Assembly (NCBI RefSeq): GCF_021283545.2
Contig: NZ_CP128540.1
Location: forward strand, 2,639,501-2,703,500
Source of the DNA: Pseudomonas alloputida
GTDB lineage: Bacteria; Pseudomonadota; Gammaproteobacteria; Pseudomonadales; Pseudomonadaceae
Length of the DNA stretch: 64,000 bases
Direction of reading: 5' to 3'
The number at the start of each line of letters is the position of its first letter. The stretch's first letter is position 1. This document shows positions 44,217 to 53,602 of the stretch, in pieces. Both the position numbers and the translations under genes were made by a program. Below the pieces are notes generated by a model. The model saw only the letters and a list, made by a program, of their open reading frames with translations, was not told the DNA's origin and made no database searches.

Positions 44217-45637
44217 CCATCCCTTTCAAGGTCTTCGGTAGAATTCGCTGAAATCCAGTCAGGAAGACCCGAGCGATGTGGGCTGATGTACTAGCGCGAT
44301 TCGAGAAAAAAGCACCCGCCAGCGTAATGGCCAAACTTGCCTTGGAGCAGGCCATTGCGCCGGAGTGGGTCGATCAGGTTTTCGAGGAGCACCGCCAACG
44401 GCAGTATTCTCGCGAGCTGCTGTTCTCGACCATTATCAAGTTGATGTCGCTTGTTTCATTGGGCTTGAAGCCATCGCTGCATGCTGCGGCAAGACAACTG
44501 GACGACCTTCCCGTCAGCCTGGCAGCTCTGTACGACAAGATCAGTCGAACCGAACCTGCCCTGTTGCGTGCTCTGGTGACAGGCTGCGCGCAGCGCTTGG
44601 CGCCGACAATCCATGAGTTGGGCTGCTCAGCCATGCTTCCTGATTGGCAAGTTCGGGTGGTCGATGGCAGCCACTTGGCCTCTACCGAAAAGCGTCTTGG
44701 CGCGTTGCGCCAAGAGCGCGGAGCGGCTCGCCCCGGGTTTTCGGTGGTGGTTTACGACCCCGACCTGGATCAGGTAATTGACCTCCAGCCGTGCGAGGAC
44801 GCCTACGCAAGCGAACGAGTTTGTGTTTTGCCGTTGCTGGCTGAAGCAAAGACCAATCAGGTTTGGATCGCTGACCGTCTCTACTGCACGCTGCCTGTAA
44901 TGGAGGCGTGCGAACAGGTGAAGACATCATTTGTCATTCGCCAGCAGGCCAAGCATCCACGCTTGATCCAGGAAGGTGAGTGGCAAGCACCGATGCCCGT
45001 CGCCACAGGCACTGTGCGCGAGCAATCCATCGAAGTAAAAGGCGGGCACCGCTGGCGACGTGTCGAGTTAACGCTTCATTCACCAAACGACTCAGGTGAT
45101 AACAGCTTGATGTTCTGGAGCAACCTGCCCGAGAGCATCAGTGCGCAACAGATCGCAGACTTCTATCGGCGCCGCTGGAGCATTGAAGGGATGTTCCAGC
45201 GGTTGGAAGCAATTCTGGAAAGTGAAATTGAAACCCTCGGCAGTCCGCGAGCCGCCTTGCTTGGATTCACCACTGCCGTGCTGGCATACAACGTTCTGGC
45301 CTTGCTCAAGCGAAGTGTTGAACAGGCTCACCGCGATGCCTTGCCCGAGAATTGGGAAGCCTCGATCTATCACTTGGCGGTGCAGATCAGAGGGGGTTAC
45401 GAAGGCATGCAGATTGCCCTGCCATCCGAGTACATGCCCGTTGTTCCGATGGAAAACCTGGCTCAGCGCCTGCTGGAGCTGGCCAGAAACATCCAGCCCA
45501 GACAGGTTGCGAAAAGCCCACGAGGCCCCAAGGTGCTCAAAGCGAAGGCCTGGGTGCAAGGGACGGCTGTACATGCTCATGTTTCGACGGATCGGGTCAT
45601 CAAAGCCGCCAAAACCAAAAGACCTTGAAAGGGATGG
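44217..45637 (+). mobile_element. IS4-family insertion sequence, right copy
   Basis: 1,421 bp with the same terminal inverted repeats (CCATCCCTTTCAAGGTCTT and complement) and its own 9-bp duplication CCCTTACGG. Inverted relative to the left copy, so the two transposase genes are divergent with starts facing each other across the 180-bp core. No base difference from the left copy was noticed. Confidence 0.95.
44276..45628 (+). CDS. IS4-family DDE transposase (right copy)
   Basis: 450 residues with the same sequence as the left copy, including D130, D200 and E304 with the YRRRWSIE signature. Start ATG 44276 is preceded by GACCCGAGCG. Identity of the two genes over 1,353 bp contrasts with the roughly 7-10% divergence of the host arms flanking them. 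That points to very recent duplication or gene conversion. Confidence 0.96.
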   Translation: MWADVLARFEKKAPASVMAKLALEQAIAPEWVDQVFEEHRQRQYSRELLFSTIIKLMSLVSLGLKPSLHAAARQLDDLPVSLAALYDKISRTEPALLRALVTGCAQRLAPTIHELGCSAMLPDWQVRVVDGSHLASTEKRLGALRQERGAARPGFSVVVYDPDLDQVIDLQPCEDAYASERVCVLPLLAEAKTNQVWIADRLYCTLPVMEACEQVKTSFVIRQQAKHPRLIQEGEWQAPMPVATGTVREQSIEVKGGHRWRRVELTLHSPNDSGDNSLMFWSNLPESISAQQIADFYRRRWSIEGMFQRLEAILESEIETLGSPRAALLGFTTAVLAYNVLALLKRSVEQAHRDALPENWEASIYHLAVQIRGGYEGMQIALPSEYMPVVPMENLAQRLLELARNIQPRQVAKSPRGPKVLKAKAWVQGTAVHAHVSTDRVIKAAKTKRP

Positions 45638-45859
45638 CCCTTACGGCGAGTCACTTTTTGTCAAACGCGACAAAAAGTAACCAAAAAACGCTGCGCTCCC
45701 ATCATCCGGCCCCTGCGCTGCGCTCCGGGGTTCCCTCACTCCGGCCTTGCTCCCGGCAGGACCGCGCCGAAGGCCCCATCCTGGGGCCTCAGCGCTTGAC
45801 GGGCATCCATGCCCGTCACCTGCCTCCGCAAGGCCTGCGTTCGGCCTCCTGAAGTCGCG
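45638..45859 (+). repeat. Right arm of the palindromic host repeat
   Basis: Inverted counterpart of 42397-42615. It starts with the duplication CCCTTACGG, then the hairpin TCACTTTTTGTC-AAACGC-GACAAAAAGTAA (45651-45680). A GC-rich stretch with GACGGGCATCCATGCCCGTC follows, itself a perfect palindrome, ending at CCTGAAGTCGC. No gene. Confidence 0.85.
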
Positions 45860-45862
45860 AAG

Positions 45863-45926
45863 ATCAAGATCAAGATCAAGATCAAAAGCCAGATCAAAAG
45901 CCAGATCAAAAGCCAGATCAAAAGCA
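45863..45926. repeat. Tandem repeats (GATCAA)4 and (GATCAAAAGCCA)3+
   Basis: Four GATCAA hexamers (45863-45886) pass into three copies of the 12-mer GATCAAAAGCCA (from 45881) plus a partial copy. Lies at the outer edge of the right arm, mirroring the GCTCTC repeat on the left. Its length, a multiple of six, keeps a long open frame in phase with the SDR gene and could cause a wrong start call. Confidence 0.95.
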
Positions 45927-46015
45927 GAGGGTTGGCTGTGCTGATGTTCGTCATTCCAACGCAGCGCGATTTCGCCTATTGTCGATGTTCCCTTCCCCAA
46001 ACCATTGGCAAACCC

Positions 46016-46762
46016 ATGGAGAACGTCATTGTCATCACCGGCGGCAGCCGCGGTATCGGCGCCGCCACTGCGCTGCTGGCCGCCCGCCAGGGCTACCGCA
46101 TCTGCATCAATTATCACGCCGATGACCAGGCCGCCGAAGCCATCCTCAGCCAGGTCCGCGCCCTGGGCGCCGAAGCCATCGCGGTGCGCGCCGACGTCAG
46201 CGTCGAAGATGAAATCATCCAGCTGTTCCTACGCGTCGACGACGAGCTCGGCCCCGTCACCGCACTGGTCAACAACGCCGGCACCATCGGCCAGCAGAGC
46301 AGGGTCGAGGACATGTCCGAGTTCCGGCTACTGAACGTCATGAAGACCAACGTCGTCGGCCCCATGCTCTGCGCCAAGCACGCCCTGCTGCGCATGGCGC
46401 GCCGGCATGGCGGGCAAGGCGGGGCCATCGTCAACGTATCATCGGTAGCCGCACGCCTGGGTTCGCCCAACGAATATGTCGACTATGCCGCCTCCAAGGG
46501 CGCGCTCGACACCTTCACCATCGGCCTGGCCAAAGAAGTGGCAGGCGAGGGCGTGCGCGTCAATGGCGTACGACCAGGCTATATCCATACCGGTTTCCAT
46601 GCGCTTTCGGGTGACCCGGACCGCGTCAGCAAGCTCGAACCTGGCTTGCCCATGGGCCGAGGGGGGCGTCCCGAGGAAGTGGCCGAGGCCATCCTCTGGT
46701 TGCTTTCGGACAAAGCCTCCTATGCCACCGGCAGCCTCATCGACCTGGGCGGCGGGCGCTGA
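46016..46762 (+). CDS. Short-chain dehydrogenase/reductase (SDR), FabG-like
   Basis: 248 residues starting MENVIVITGGSRGIGAATALL, where the Rossmann fold begins. The in-frame extension of 69 codons upstream translates repeat DNA (Lys-Ile and Lys-Ser-Gln-Ile runs) and is rejected. Cofactor motif TGGSRGIG (about residues 8-15), NNAG (about 85), catalytic Ser in NVSSVAARLG, and YAASKG (Tyr-x-x-x-Lys, about 157-161) are intact; GGGR at the end is typical. A NAD(P)H-dependent oxidoreductase; substrate unknown. The neighbouring repeat/IS structure may have replaced or separated its native promoter. Confidence 0.93.
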   Translation: MENVIVITGGSRGIGAATALLAARQGYRICINYHADDQAAEAILSQVRALGAEAIAVRADVSVEDEIIQLFLRVDDELGPVTALVNNAGTIGQQSRVEDMSEFRLLNVMKTNVVGPMLCAKHALLRMARRHGGQGGAIVNVSSVAARLGSPNEYVDYAASKGALDTFTIGLAKEVAGEGVRVNGVRPGYIHTGFHALSGDPDRVSKLEPGLPMGRGGRPEEVAEAILWLLSDKASYATGSLIDLGGGR

Positions 46763-46769
46763 GCGCCCG

Positions 46770-48836
46770 TCAAGGTTCCAGCAGCTCGCGAACCCGCTCT
46801 GCCAGTGCTTCCAGTTCGAACGGCTTGGTCAACACCAACGTACCTTGCAGCGGTTGGCCGTCGCTGAACGCCGCACTCTCATCGTAGCCGGTGATCAACA
46901 GCACCTTGAGGTCCGGGTAGCGCTCACGGAAACGTTCAGCTACCTGGCGGCCATTCAGGCCGCCAGGCAGGCCGACATCGCTCAGCAGCAAGTCTGGCCG
47001 TTCGCCGCTTTGCAGGTGGGTGAGGGCAGACGGACCGTTCTCGAAGGCGTCCACCCGATAGCCCAGCTCTTCCAACACTTCGCCAATCACCAGGCGCAAG
47101 GCCGTCTGGTCTTCAACCAACAGAATGCGTTTTGCAGCCTCGCTGCTTCTTTGCAAGAGCGTGCGCGGAGGTTTGCTGATTGGCGCCTGGGCTTGCTCGT
47201 GGTGGCGGGGTAACAGCAGCTCGATGCGGGTACCCTCGCCAGGCACCGACAGCACCCGTAATTGCCCACCCGACTGCCGCACGAAGCCATAGGTCATGGA
47301 CAGACCCAGGCCGGTACCCTGGCCCATCGGCTTGGTGGTGAAGAACGGCTCGACTGCGCGCTCGACAACTTCAGCCGACATGCCGCTACCGTTGTCGACG
47401 ATGCTCAGCCGCACGAACTCGCTGGCCGGCAGTTCCAGTGCCACGGCCTGCTCGTCGTCAAGCAGCAGGTTGTCGCCGATGATCTCGATCACACCACCGG
47501 CAGGCATGGCATCGCGCGCGTTGATGCATAAGTTGAGCAAGGCGCTTTCCAGTTGGGGAGGGTCGATGAAGGTCGGCCACAGCTGGCTGGCAAAGCGGCT
47601 GCTCAGGGTAATCGCCGGGCCGATGGTGCGGCGCAGCAGGTCTTCCATGCCGGCCACCAAGGTGGCCACTTGCGTGGAGCAGGGTTGCAGGGTCTGCTGG
47701 CGGGAGAACGCCAGCAGCCGGTGCACCAGCGAAGAGGCCCGCTGCGCCGCGCTGCTGGACAGCTCCAGCAAGGGCGCCAGGGCGTCGAAGCGTGACTGGT
47801 CCAGGCGTTGCCGCATCAACTCCTGGGCGCCCAGGATGCCGCCCAGCAAATTGTTGAAGTCGTGGGCAATGCCGCCACTGAGCTGGCCTACGGCCTCCAT
47901 CTTCTGTGCCTGGCGCAGCGCCGCTTCGGCCTTGGCCAAGCGTTCCTGCTCCTGCACTCGCTCACTGATGTCATAGGCGAACAGAAACGCGCCCTGTACC
48001 TCGCCTTTGGGGTCGCGCAAGGCATTGAAGCGCAACTCATAATGACGCACCGCGGGGGGCTTGCCGAAGGTGCCGATCTCGATGAACTGCTCGCCTGCCA
48101 GGGCGCGCTGCCACATCGGCAGAATAGGCGTCTGGCCGGCGGTGCCATCCTCGAACAACCCGGGCAGGTAGTCGCCGATTTCGGGTGTCCTCCCGTATAG
48201 CAGGTGGAAGTCATGCCTGGCCTGGCGATTGACCGCCAGCCAGCGCAGGTCCTTGTCGACCACATGCACATTGACCACACTATGATCGACCAGCTCGGCA
48301 AACAAGCGGCGCTCCGCCAGTGCGGCATTCACCCGTTGCTCGAGCTCTTCGTTCAGGCGCTGCAGGGCCTGCTCTGCACGCCGGCGTTCGGTGACATCCT
48401 TGAACAGCACCGCTACCTGGCGTTTCTCGGCAGGTTCTATGCGAAAAGTGGTCACCGACAGCACGTGGCCCGTGGCAATCAGTTCCTGCTCGAAGTGCAG
48501 CGGTTCGCCGGTGCGAAGCACCGCGCCATAGCGGGCCACCCAGTCATCCGCCTCATCGGGCACCATCTCGCGCAGTTTTTGCCCCACCACGTTGGGGATG
48601 CCGGCGTGTTTGGCATAGGCTGCGTTGGCCAGCACGTGCACGTAGTCACTCAGGGGGCCATGGGGGCCATCGAAGAACTCGATGATGCAGAAGCCTTCGT
48701 CCATGGTGTCGAACAGTGAGCGATAGAAGTCCTGGTCGTGCGCCTGGAGGCTTGCAAGCCGTTGCTCCAGCAGTGTGTTCTGTCGCTGGAGGTCTTCGAC
48801 TTGTTGGCGCAGTGAGTTCAGATCACGAGAAGGCAT
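46770..48836 (-). CDS. Hybrid sensor histidine kinase (two PAS, HisKA, HATPase, receiver)
   Basis: 688 residues. An N-terminal coiled coil (about 5-35) is followed by PAS1 (about 40-150, FCIIEFFDG ... LFKDVTERRRAEQAL) and PAS2 (about 180-300, DHSVVNVHVVDKDLRWLAVNR ... FLFAYDISERVQEQERL). The H-box is MEAVGQLSGGIAHDFNNLLGGILG (His about 325), followed by the ATPase domain ([36 protein letters not shown]). The C-terminal receiver (about 570-688) has Asp in LLLSDVGLPGGLNG. No membrane helix is visible. It is followed by a closely related kinase gene on the same strand; the partner output gene is not adjacent. Confidence 0.93.
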   Translation of the reverse strand: MPSRDLNSLRQQVEDLQRQNTLLEQRLASLQAHDQDFYRSLFDTMDEGFCIIEFFDGPHGPLSDYVHVLANAAYAKHAGIPNVVGQKLREMVPDEADDWVARYGAVLRTGEPLHFEQELIATGHVLSVTTFRIEPAEKRQVAVLFKDVTERRRAEQALQRLNEELEQRVNAALAERRLFAELVDHSVVNVHVVDKDLRWLAVNRQARHDFHLLYGRTPEIGDYLPGLFEDGTAGQTPILPMWQRALAGEQFIEIGTFGKPPAVRHYELRFNALRDPKGEVQGAFLFAYDISERVQEQERLAKAEAALRQAQKMEAVGQLSGGIAHDFNNLLGGILGAQELMRQRLDQSRFDALAPLLELSSSAAQRASSLVHRLLAFSRQQTLQPCSTQVATLVAGMEDLLRRTIGPAITLSSRFASQLWPTFIDPPQLESALLNLCINARDAMPAGGVIEIIGDNLLLDDEQAVALELPASEFVRLSIVDNGSGMSAEVVERAVEPFFTTKPMGQGTGLGLSMTYGFVRQSGGQLRVLSVPGEGTRIELLLPRHHEQAQAPISKPPRTLLQRSSEAAKRILLVEDQTALRLVIGEVLEELGYRVDAFENGPSALTHLQSGERPDLLLSDVGLPGGLNGRQVAERFRERYPDLKVLLITGYDESAAFSDGQPLQGTLVLTKPFELEALAERVRELLEP

Positions 48837-48898
48837 GCCTGCGTCCGGCCAATGAAAAGTCCTGACTTTAACGTGTTCACCTGCAGGCGAATAGCCAC

Positions 48899-50560
48899 TC
48901 AGGGCGACTGGGCGGTGCTCCCCAGCAGCCGTTCAAGCGCCTGGGCAAGTGCTTGCAGATCGAAGGGCTTGGCCAGCAATTCGGTGCGCCGGTGGGGCCG
49001 CGCTTTTGCCGTACTGTGCGCAAGGTCATAGCCTGTGATCAGCAGCACCGCTGCATGGGGTGCAATACCTCGACAGGCGTCCGCGAGTTGGTAGCCATCG
49101 ATACCCCCTGGCAGGCCGACATCGGTGATCAGCAAGTCCGGCGCAGGGGCTTCCTGCAAGGCCTTGTATGCCTGGCGGCCATCTTCGAATGCCTGAACCT
49201 CATGGCCCTGGTCTAGCAATACCTCCAGCATGACCAGGCGCAGGGCCGGCTCGTCTTCCACCAGCATCACCTTGCACACGCGCTGCTGAAGCGAGGCCGC
49301 AGGCGCAGGCCCCTCGACGTGGGGGCTGGGTGAAGCGGCGGCGATGCTTTCATCGCAGGGGAGATACAGGTTGATGGCCGTACCCTGGCCAAGCGTGCTA
49401 TCGATGACCAGCTGGCCACCGGATTGCCGCACAAAGCCGTAGACCATGGACAGCCCAAGGCCAGTGCCCTGGCCGAGCGGCTTGGTGGTGAAGAAGGGCT
49501 CAAGGGCGCGCTGCATCACTGCTTTGGACATGCCCATGCCGGTGTCTTCAACGCGGATACGCAGAAACCGGCCAGCGGCCAGGCCCAGTTGCCTGGCTTC
49601 GGCGCCTTGCACTTCGACATTGGCGCAACCGATGCTCAAGGTGCCGCCAAGCGGCATGGCGTCACGGGCGTTGATGCACAGGTTGAGCAGCGCGTTTTCC
49701 AGTTGCTGTGCGTCTATTCGGATAGGCCAGAGTCCGGCATGCGTCTGGTCGTGGTAGTCGACATAGGGGCCGGTGGAGCTGCTGATCAGGTCGTGCATGC
49801 CGGCCACCAGTTGCTGCACATCGACCCGTTGCGGGACCAGCGTCTGCTGCCGTGAGAATGCCAGCAAGCGCTGCACCAAGGCTGCGGCGCGTTGGGCATT
49901 GTGCCGGCTGAGTTCAAGCAGCTGTGTGGTGTCCGCCAGGCGTTGCTGCACCAGACGTTGCCCGGCCAGTTCCAGCGCGCCAAGGATGCTGGCCAGCAGG
50001 TTGTTGACATCATGGGCAATCCCGCCGGTCAACTGGCCGACCGCCTCCATCTTCTGCGCCTGGCGCAGTGCTTCTTCGGCCTGCTGCAGGCGTTCCTGTT
50101 CGGTCACGCGCTGCGTGATGTCATAGGCGAACAGGTAGCCGCCCTGAATTCGCTGCTGAGCATCGAGCCACGGGTGGTAGCGAATTTCGTAGTGGCGTGG
50201 TGCGTCGTCCAGCCCGAAGGTGACGGTGTCGATGAACGCTTCCCCTGCCAGTATGCGCGGCCATATCGGGGCCAGGCGGCCCATGATGTCGGGTTGATCG
50301 GTCAGGAACTGGGGTACGTAGTCGCCAACCTGCGGCACGAAGCCTCGGTAACGTTCGAAGGTTTCGCGCGCCGTGCGGTTGATGGCCAAGAGGCGCATGC
50401 TGCGGTCGGCCGCAAACACGTTGGCCACGCTGTTGTCGAGCAGTTCTCCAAGCAGCCTGTCATGCGCCTGAACGTTGTCTTCGCGCGCTGCCAGGCGTGC
50501 TTCCAGTTCTGCGACGCGCGCCTGCAATCGGGCAAAGGACGCAAGCGTATCTGGCTGCAT
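48899..50560 (-). CDS. Hybrid sensor histidine kinase (one PAS, HisKA, HATPase, receiver)
   Basis: 553 residues, clearly paralogous to the kinase at 46770-48836 from its PAS2-equivalent onward. An N-terminal coiled coil ([21 protein letters not shown]) precedes PAS ([30 protein letters not shown] ... [36 protein letters not shown]). The H-box is [16 protein letters not shown], where the usual Phe after HD is Val. The ATPase domain has [20 protein letters not shown] and [18 protein letters not shown]. The receiver has Asp in [14 protein letters not shown]. It lacks the first PAS of its neighbour. The pair looks like a duplication with later specialisation. Confidence 0.93.
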   Translation of the reverse strand: MQPDTLASFARLQARVAELEARLAAREDNVQAHDRLLGELLDNSVANVFAADRSMRLLAINRTARETFERYRGFVPQVGDYVPQFLTDQPDIMGRLAPIWPRILAGEAFIDTVTFGLDDAPRHYEIRYHPWLDAQQRIQGGYLFAYDITQRVTEQERLQQAEEALRQAQKMEAVGQLTGGIAHDVNNLLASILGALELAGQRLVQQRLADTTQLLELSRHNAQRAAALVQRLLAFSRQQTLVPQRVDVQQLVAGMHDLISSSTGPYVDYHDQTHAGLWPIRIDAQQLENALLNLCINARDAMPLGGTLSIGCANVEVQGAEARQLGLAAGRFLRIRVEDTGMGMSKAVMQRALEPFFTTKPLGQGTGLGLSMVYGFVRQSGGQLVIDSTLGQGTAINLYLPCDESIAAASPSPHVEGPAPAASLQQRVCKVMLVEDEPALRLVMLEVLLDQGHEVQAFEDGRQAYKALQEAPAPDLLITDVGLPGGIDGYQLADACRGIAPHAAVLLITGYDLAHSTAKARPHRRTELLAKPFDLQALAQALERLLGSTAQSP

Positions 50561-50617
50561 GACGAGGGCCTGATGATCGAAACCAGCAACTATAGTCGCC
50601 GCTCGGGCCCCTCGCTA

Positions 50618-52027
50618 TCAGAACGAGCGAATGATCCGCCCGAGGGTTTCCATGGCCTGTTCGGCGCCGTCATGCCAGGGGCTGCCGTAGTTCAGGCGGA
50701 TGCAATTGCCGAAGCGTCGGGTGGGCGAAAAGATCGGCCCGGGCGCGATGCTGATGCCTTGGGCCAGGGCCATGTGGAACAGCTTGAGGGCGTCCATCTG
50801 CTCGGGCAGTTCCAGCCACAGGAAGTAGCCGCCGGAAGGCTGGCTGACCCGTGTCTGCGCCGGGAAGTGGCGGGCGATGGCTGCCAGCATGTTGGCCTGC
50901 TGGCCCTCCAGCGCGTAGCGCAGCTTGCGCAGGTGGCGGTCGTAGCCGCCGTGTTGCAGGTAGTCGGCGATGGCCGCCTGGGCCGGCATGGAAGCACAAA
51001 GGGAGGTCATCAGTTTCAACCGCTCGATCTTTTGCGCAAAGCGCCCGGCGGCCACCCAGCCAATGCGATAGCCCGGTGCCAGGCTTTTGGCGAACGAGCC
51101 GCAGTGCATGACCAGGCCCTGAGTGTCGAAGGCCTTGGCGGGTTTGGGCGCCTGTTGCGAGTAGTACAGCTCGGCGTACACGTCGTCTTCGATCAACGGC
51201 ACCTGATGGCGCGCCAGCAACTCCACCATGGCCTGTTTCTTGGCCTCCGGCATGCTTGCACCCACCGGGTTCTGGAAATTGGTCATGCACCACACGGCCT
51301 TTACCGGGTGCATTTCCAGGGTCTGCGCCAGCACCCCCAGGTCCATGCCCTCGCGCGGGTGCACGGGGATTTCCACAGCCTTGAGCTTGAGCCGCTCCAG
51401 CACCTGCAGGCAGGCATAGAAGGCCGGGGCCTCGATGGCGACCAGATCGCCCGGCTGGGTCACTGCCTGCAGGCACAGGTTCAGGGCCTCCAGTGCGCCG
51501 TTGGTGATCAGCAGCTCTTCCATCGGCAGCATCAGCCCACCGACCATGTAGCGCAGGGCTATCTGCCGGCGCAACTGCGGGTTACCGGGGGACAGATCGG
51601 TCACCACCATGCGCGGGTCCATGCTGCGGCTGGCACTGGCCAGTGAGCGGGACAGGCGTTGCAGCGGGAACAGTTCAGGGCTGGGAAAGGCTGAGCCGAA
51701 GGCAATGGTGTTGGGGTCCTTGATCGAGTCGAGGATCGAAAATACCAAGGCGCTGACGTCGACATCGGTAGACTCGCTCACCGGCTGCAGCGCCTGCGGC
51801 TCGCTGAACTGACGCGGAACGTGGGCGTTGACGAAATACCCGGAGCGCGGCCGGGCGCGGATCAGCCCGCGCCGTTCCAGCAGGTAATAGGCCTGGAACA
51901 CGGTAGACGGGCTGACCCCGTGGGTCTGGCTGGCGTAGCGCACGGACGGCACGCGCTGGCCGGGGCCCAGCACCCCGGAGCGGATCAGTTCGGCAATGTC
52001 ATCGGCGAAGCGTTCGTAGCGTTTCAT
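50618..52027 (-). CDS. MocR-type regulator (GntR HTH fused to aminotransferase-like domain)
   Basis: 469 residues starting MKRYERFADDIAELIRSGVLG. The GntR winged helix is at about 5-75 (VLGPGQRVPSVRYASQTHGVSPSTVFQAYYLLERRGLIRARPRSGYFV, in parts). A class I aminotransferase-like domain fills about 105-465: LLITNGALEALNLCLQAVTQPGD, IPLIEDDVYAELYY, and the PLP-lysine site HCGSFAKSLAPGYRIGW. PdxR/MocR-like regulators sense PLP or amino compounds. The target is unknown and no divergent gene is present. A Met 10 codons upstream is possible but has a poorer HTH alignment. Confidence 0.93.
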   Translation of the reverse strand: MKRYERFADDIAELIRSGVLGPGQRVPSVRYASQTHGVSPSTVFQAYYLLERRGLIRARPRSGYFVNAHVPRQFSEPQALQPVSESTDVDVSALVFSILDSIKDPNTIAFGSAFPSPELFPLQRLSRSLASASRSMDPRMVVTDLSPGNPQLRRQIALRYMVGGLMLPMEELLITNGALEALNLCLQAVTQPGDLVAIEAPAFYACLQVLERLKLKAVEIPVHPREGMDLGVLAQTLEMHPVKAVWCMTNFQNPVGASMPEAKKQAMVELLARHQVPLIEDDVYAELYYSQQAPKPAKAFDTQGLVMHCGSFAKSLAPGYRIGWVAAGRFAQKIERLKLMTSLCASMPAQAAIADYLQHGGYDRHLRKLRYALEGQQANMLAAIARHFPAQTRVSQPSGGYFLWLELPEQMDALKLFHMALAQGISIAPGPIFSPTRRFGNCIRLNYGSPWHDGAEQAMETLGRIIRSF

Positions 52028-52077
52028 TCTGGCCTTCTGTCCAAGCCTGGCAGGCAAGGTGGCGTGAGTGTAAGGGA

Positions 52078-53481
52078 TCAGCGGTTCATGGGGGCGACGA
52101 AGCGACTGTGCGCCACGCTGCGGATAGCGGGGTCGTCACGCTCGCTGATTTCAAAGCTCAGCGTCTGCGAGCTGCTGCTCGGGCGCTCGGCGAGCATTGC
52201 CACCGACACCGGCAGTTCGCTCATTTCGCCAGCTGGGATGACCAGTGCGCTACTGCCCTGCAGGGTGAAACCGTCAGCGTCCAGCAGGCGCAATTGATAG
52301 TGCTGGGTACGTTCGGTCTTGTTGATGACCTTGAGCAGATAAATGTTCTCGATCTGGCCTTGGGCGTTTTCGCGGAACAGGCCGCGGTCCTTGATCACAT
52401 CCAGCGATACCATCGGGCGCATCTGCAGTGCCACCACCAGTGCCCCGATCATGACCAGCAATGCGGCAGCGTAGCCCAACAGGCGCGGGCGCAGCCAGTG
52501 GGTGGTACCGCCTTGCAGGCTGTGCTCGGACTTGTAGCCAATCAGGCCGCGGGCGTAACCCATCTTGTCCATTACCCCGTCACAGGCGTCGATGCACGCG
52601 GCACAGCCGATGCAAGCCATCTGCAAGCCATCACGGATGTCGATGCCGGTGGGGCACACCTGCACGCACAGGGTGCAATCGATGCAGTCGCCCAGTCCCT
52701 GGGCACCGACGTCACTGCCTTTCTTGCGCGGACCACGGGCCTCGCCACGACGCGGGTCGTAAGCGACCGCCAGGGTGTCCTTGTCGAACATCACGCTCTG
52801 GAAGCGCGCATACGGGCACATGTGCAGGCACACCGCCTCACGCAGCAGGCCGGCATTGATATAGGTCGCGGCCGTGAAGAACAGCACCCAGAACAGTGCC
52901 ACACCACCCAGTTGCAAGGTGAGCAATTCTGCGGCCAGTGGCCGGATCGGGGTGAAGTAGCCGACGAAGGTCAGCCCCGTGAGCACGCCAATGGCCAACC
53001 ACAGGCTGTGTTTGAGCGTGCGACGGGCCAGTTTGTTCAGGCTCCAGGGCGCCGCGGCCAGCTTGATGCGCTGGTTGCGGTCCCCCTCGGTAACCTTTTC
53101 GCACCACATGAATAGCCAGGTCCAGGTGCTTTGCGGGCAACTGTAACCGCACCAGACGCGACCGGCGTAGACGGTGATGGCGAACAGGCCAAAGGCACAG
53201 ATGATCAGCAGCGCCGACAGCAGGATGAAGTCCTGGGGCCAGAAGGTGGCGCCGAAGATGTGGAACTTGCTGTTTCCCAGGTCCCACAGTACGGCCTGGC
53301 GGCCGTTCCAGTTCAGCCAGGCCGTGCCGAAGAACAGCACGAACAGGGCGCCGGCAAAGCCGATGCGCAGGTTACGGTAAAGCCCGGTAAAGCTGCGGGT
53401 ATGGATGCCGCTGTCGGTGCGTCGTGCTTGGATGCTGGCTGGGGCGGTGGCGATCTCTGTAAAAGGGATTCTATCGTTCAT
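52078..53481 (-). CDS. ccoG: Cytochrome c oxidase accessory protein CcoG (RdxA/FixG)
   Basis: 467 residues. Several membrane helices are in the N-terminal half (VLFFGTAWLNW, FILLSALLIICAFGLFAITVYAGRVWCGYSCPQSTWTW and others). Two 4Fe-4S cluster motifs are at about 263-305 (CIDCTLCVQVCPTGIDIRDGLQMACIGCAACIDACDG, in two halves). A periplasmic Ig-like C-terminal domain follows. CcoG works in copper handling during cbb3 oxidase assembly. Here it stands alone: no ccoNOPQ or ccoHIS genes are in the window, as also known for extra copies in pseudomonads. Confidence 0.94.
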   Translation of the reverse strand: MNDRIPFTEIATAPASIQARRTDSGIHTRSFTGLYRNLRIGFAGALFVLFFGTAWLNWNGRQAVLWDLGNSKFHIFGATFWPQDFILLSALLIICAFGLFAITVYAGRVWCGYSCPQSTWTWLFMWCEKVTEGDRNQRIKLAAAPWSLNKLARRTLKHSLWLAIGVLTGLTFVGYFTPIRPLAAELLTLQLGGVALFWVLFFTAATYINAGLLREAVCLHMCPYARFQSVMFDKDTLAVAYDPRRGEARGPRKKGSDVGAQGLGDCIDCTLCVQVCPTGIDIRDGLQMACIGCAACIDACDGVMDKMGYARGLIGYKSEHSLQGGTTHWLRPRLLGYAAALLVMIGALVVALQMRPMVSLDVIKDRGLFRENAQGQIENIYLLKVINKTERTQHYQLRLLDADGFTLQGSSALVIPAGEMSELPVSVAMLAERPSSSSQTLSFEISERDDPAIRSVAHSRFVAPMNR

Positions 53482-53602
53482 GGTTCGGTGCTCATCAGGC
53501 CTCGATCAGGCATGAGCACTATGGCGCTGAAGCTGTTATCAGCACAGGTTCAGATTTTACGATAAAAACCATATCAGATTTGCCGCATAGCCCCGGCAGG
53601 CC

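Noticed and set aside
42616..45637. Composite transposon
   Set aside because: The two inverted ISs enclose only 180 bp of host repeat with no cargo gene, and each has its own target duplication, so they were inserted separately or copied by conversion.
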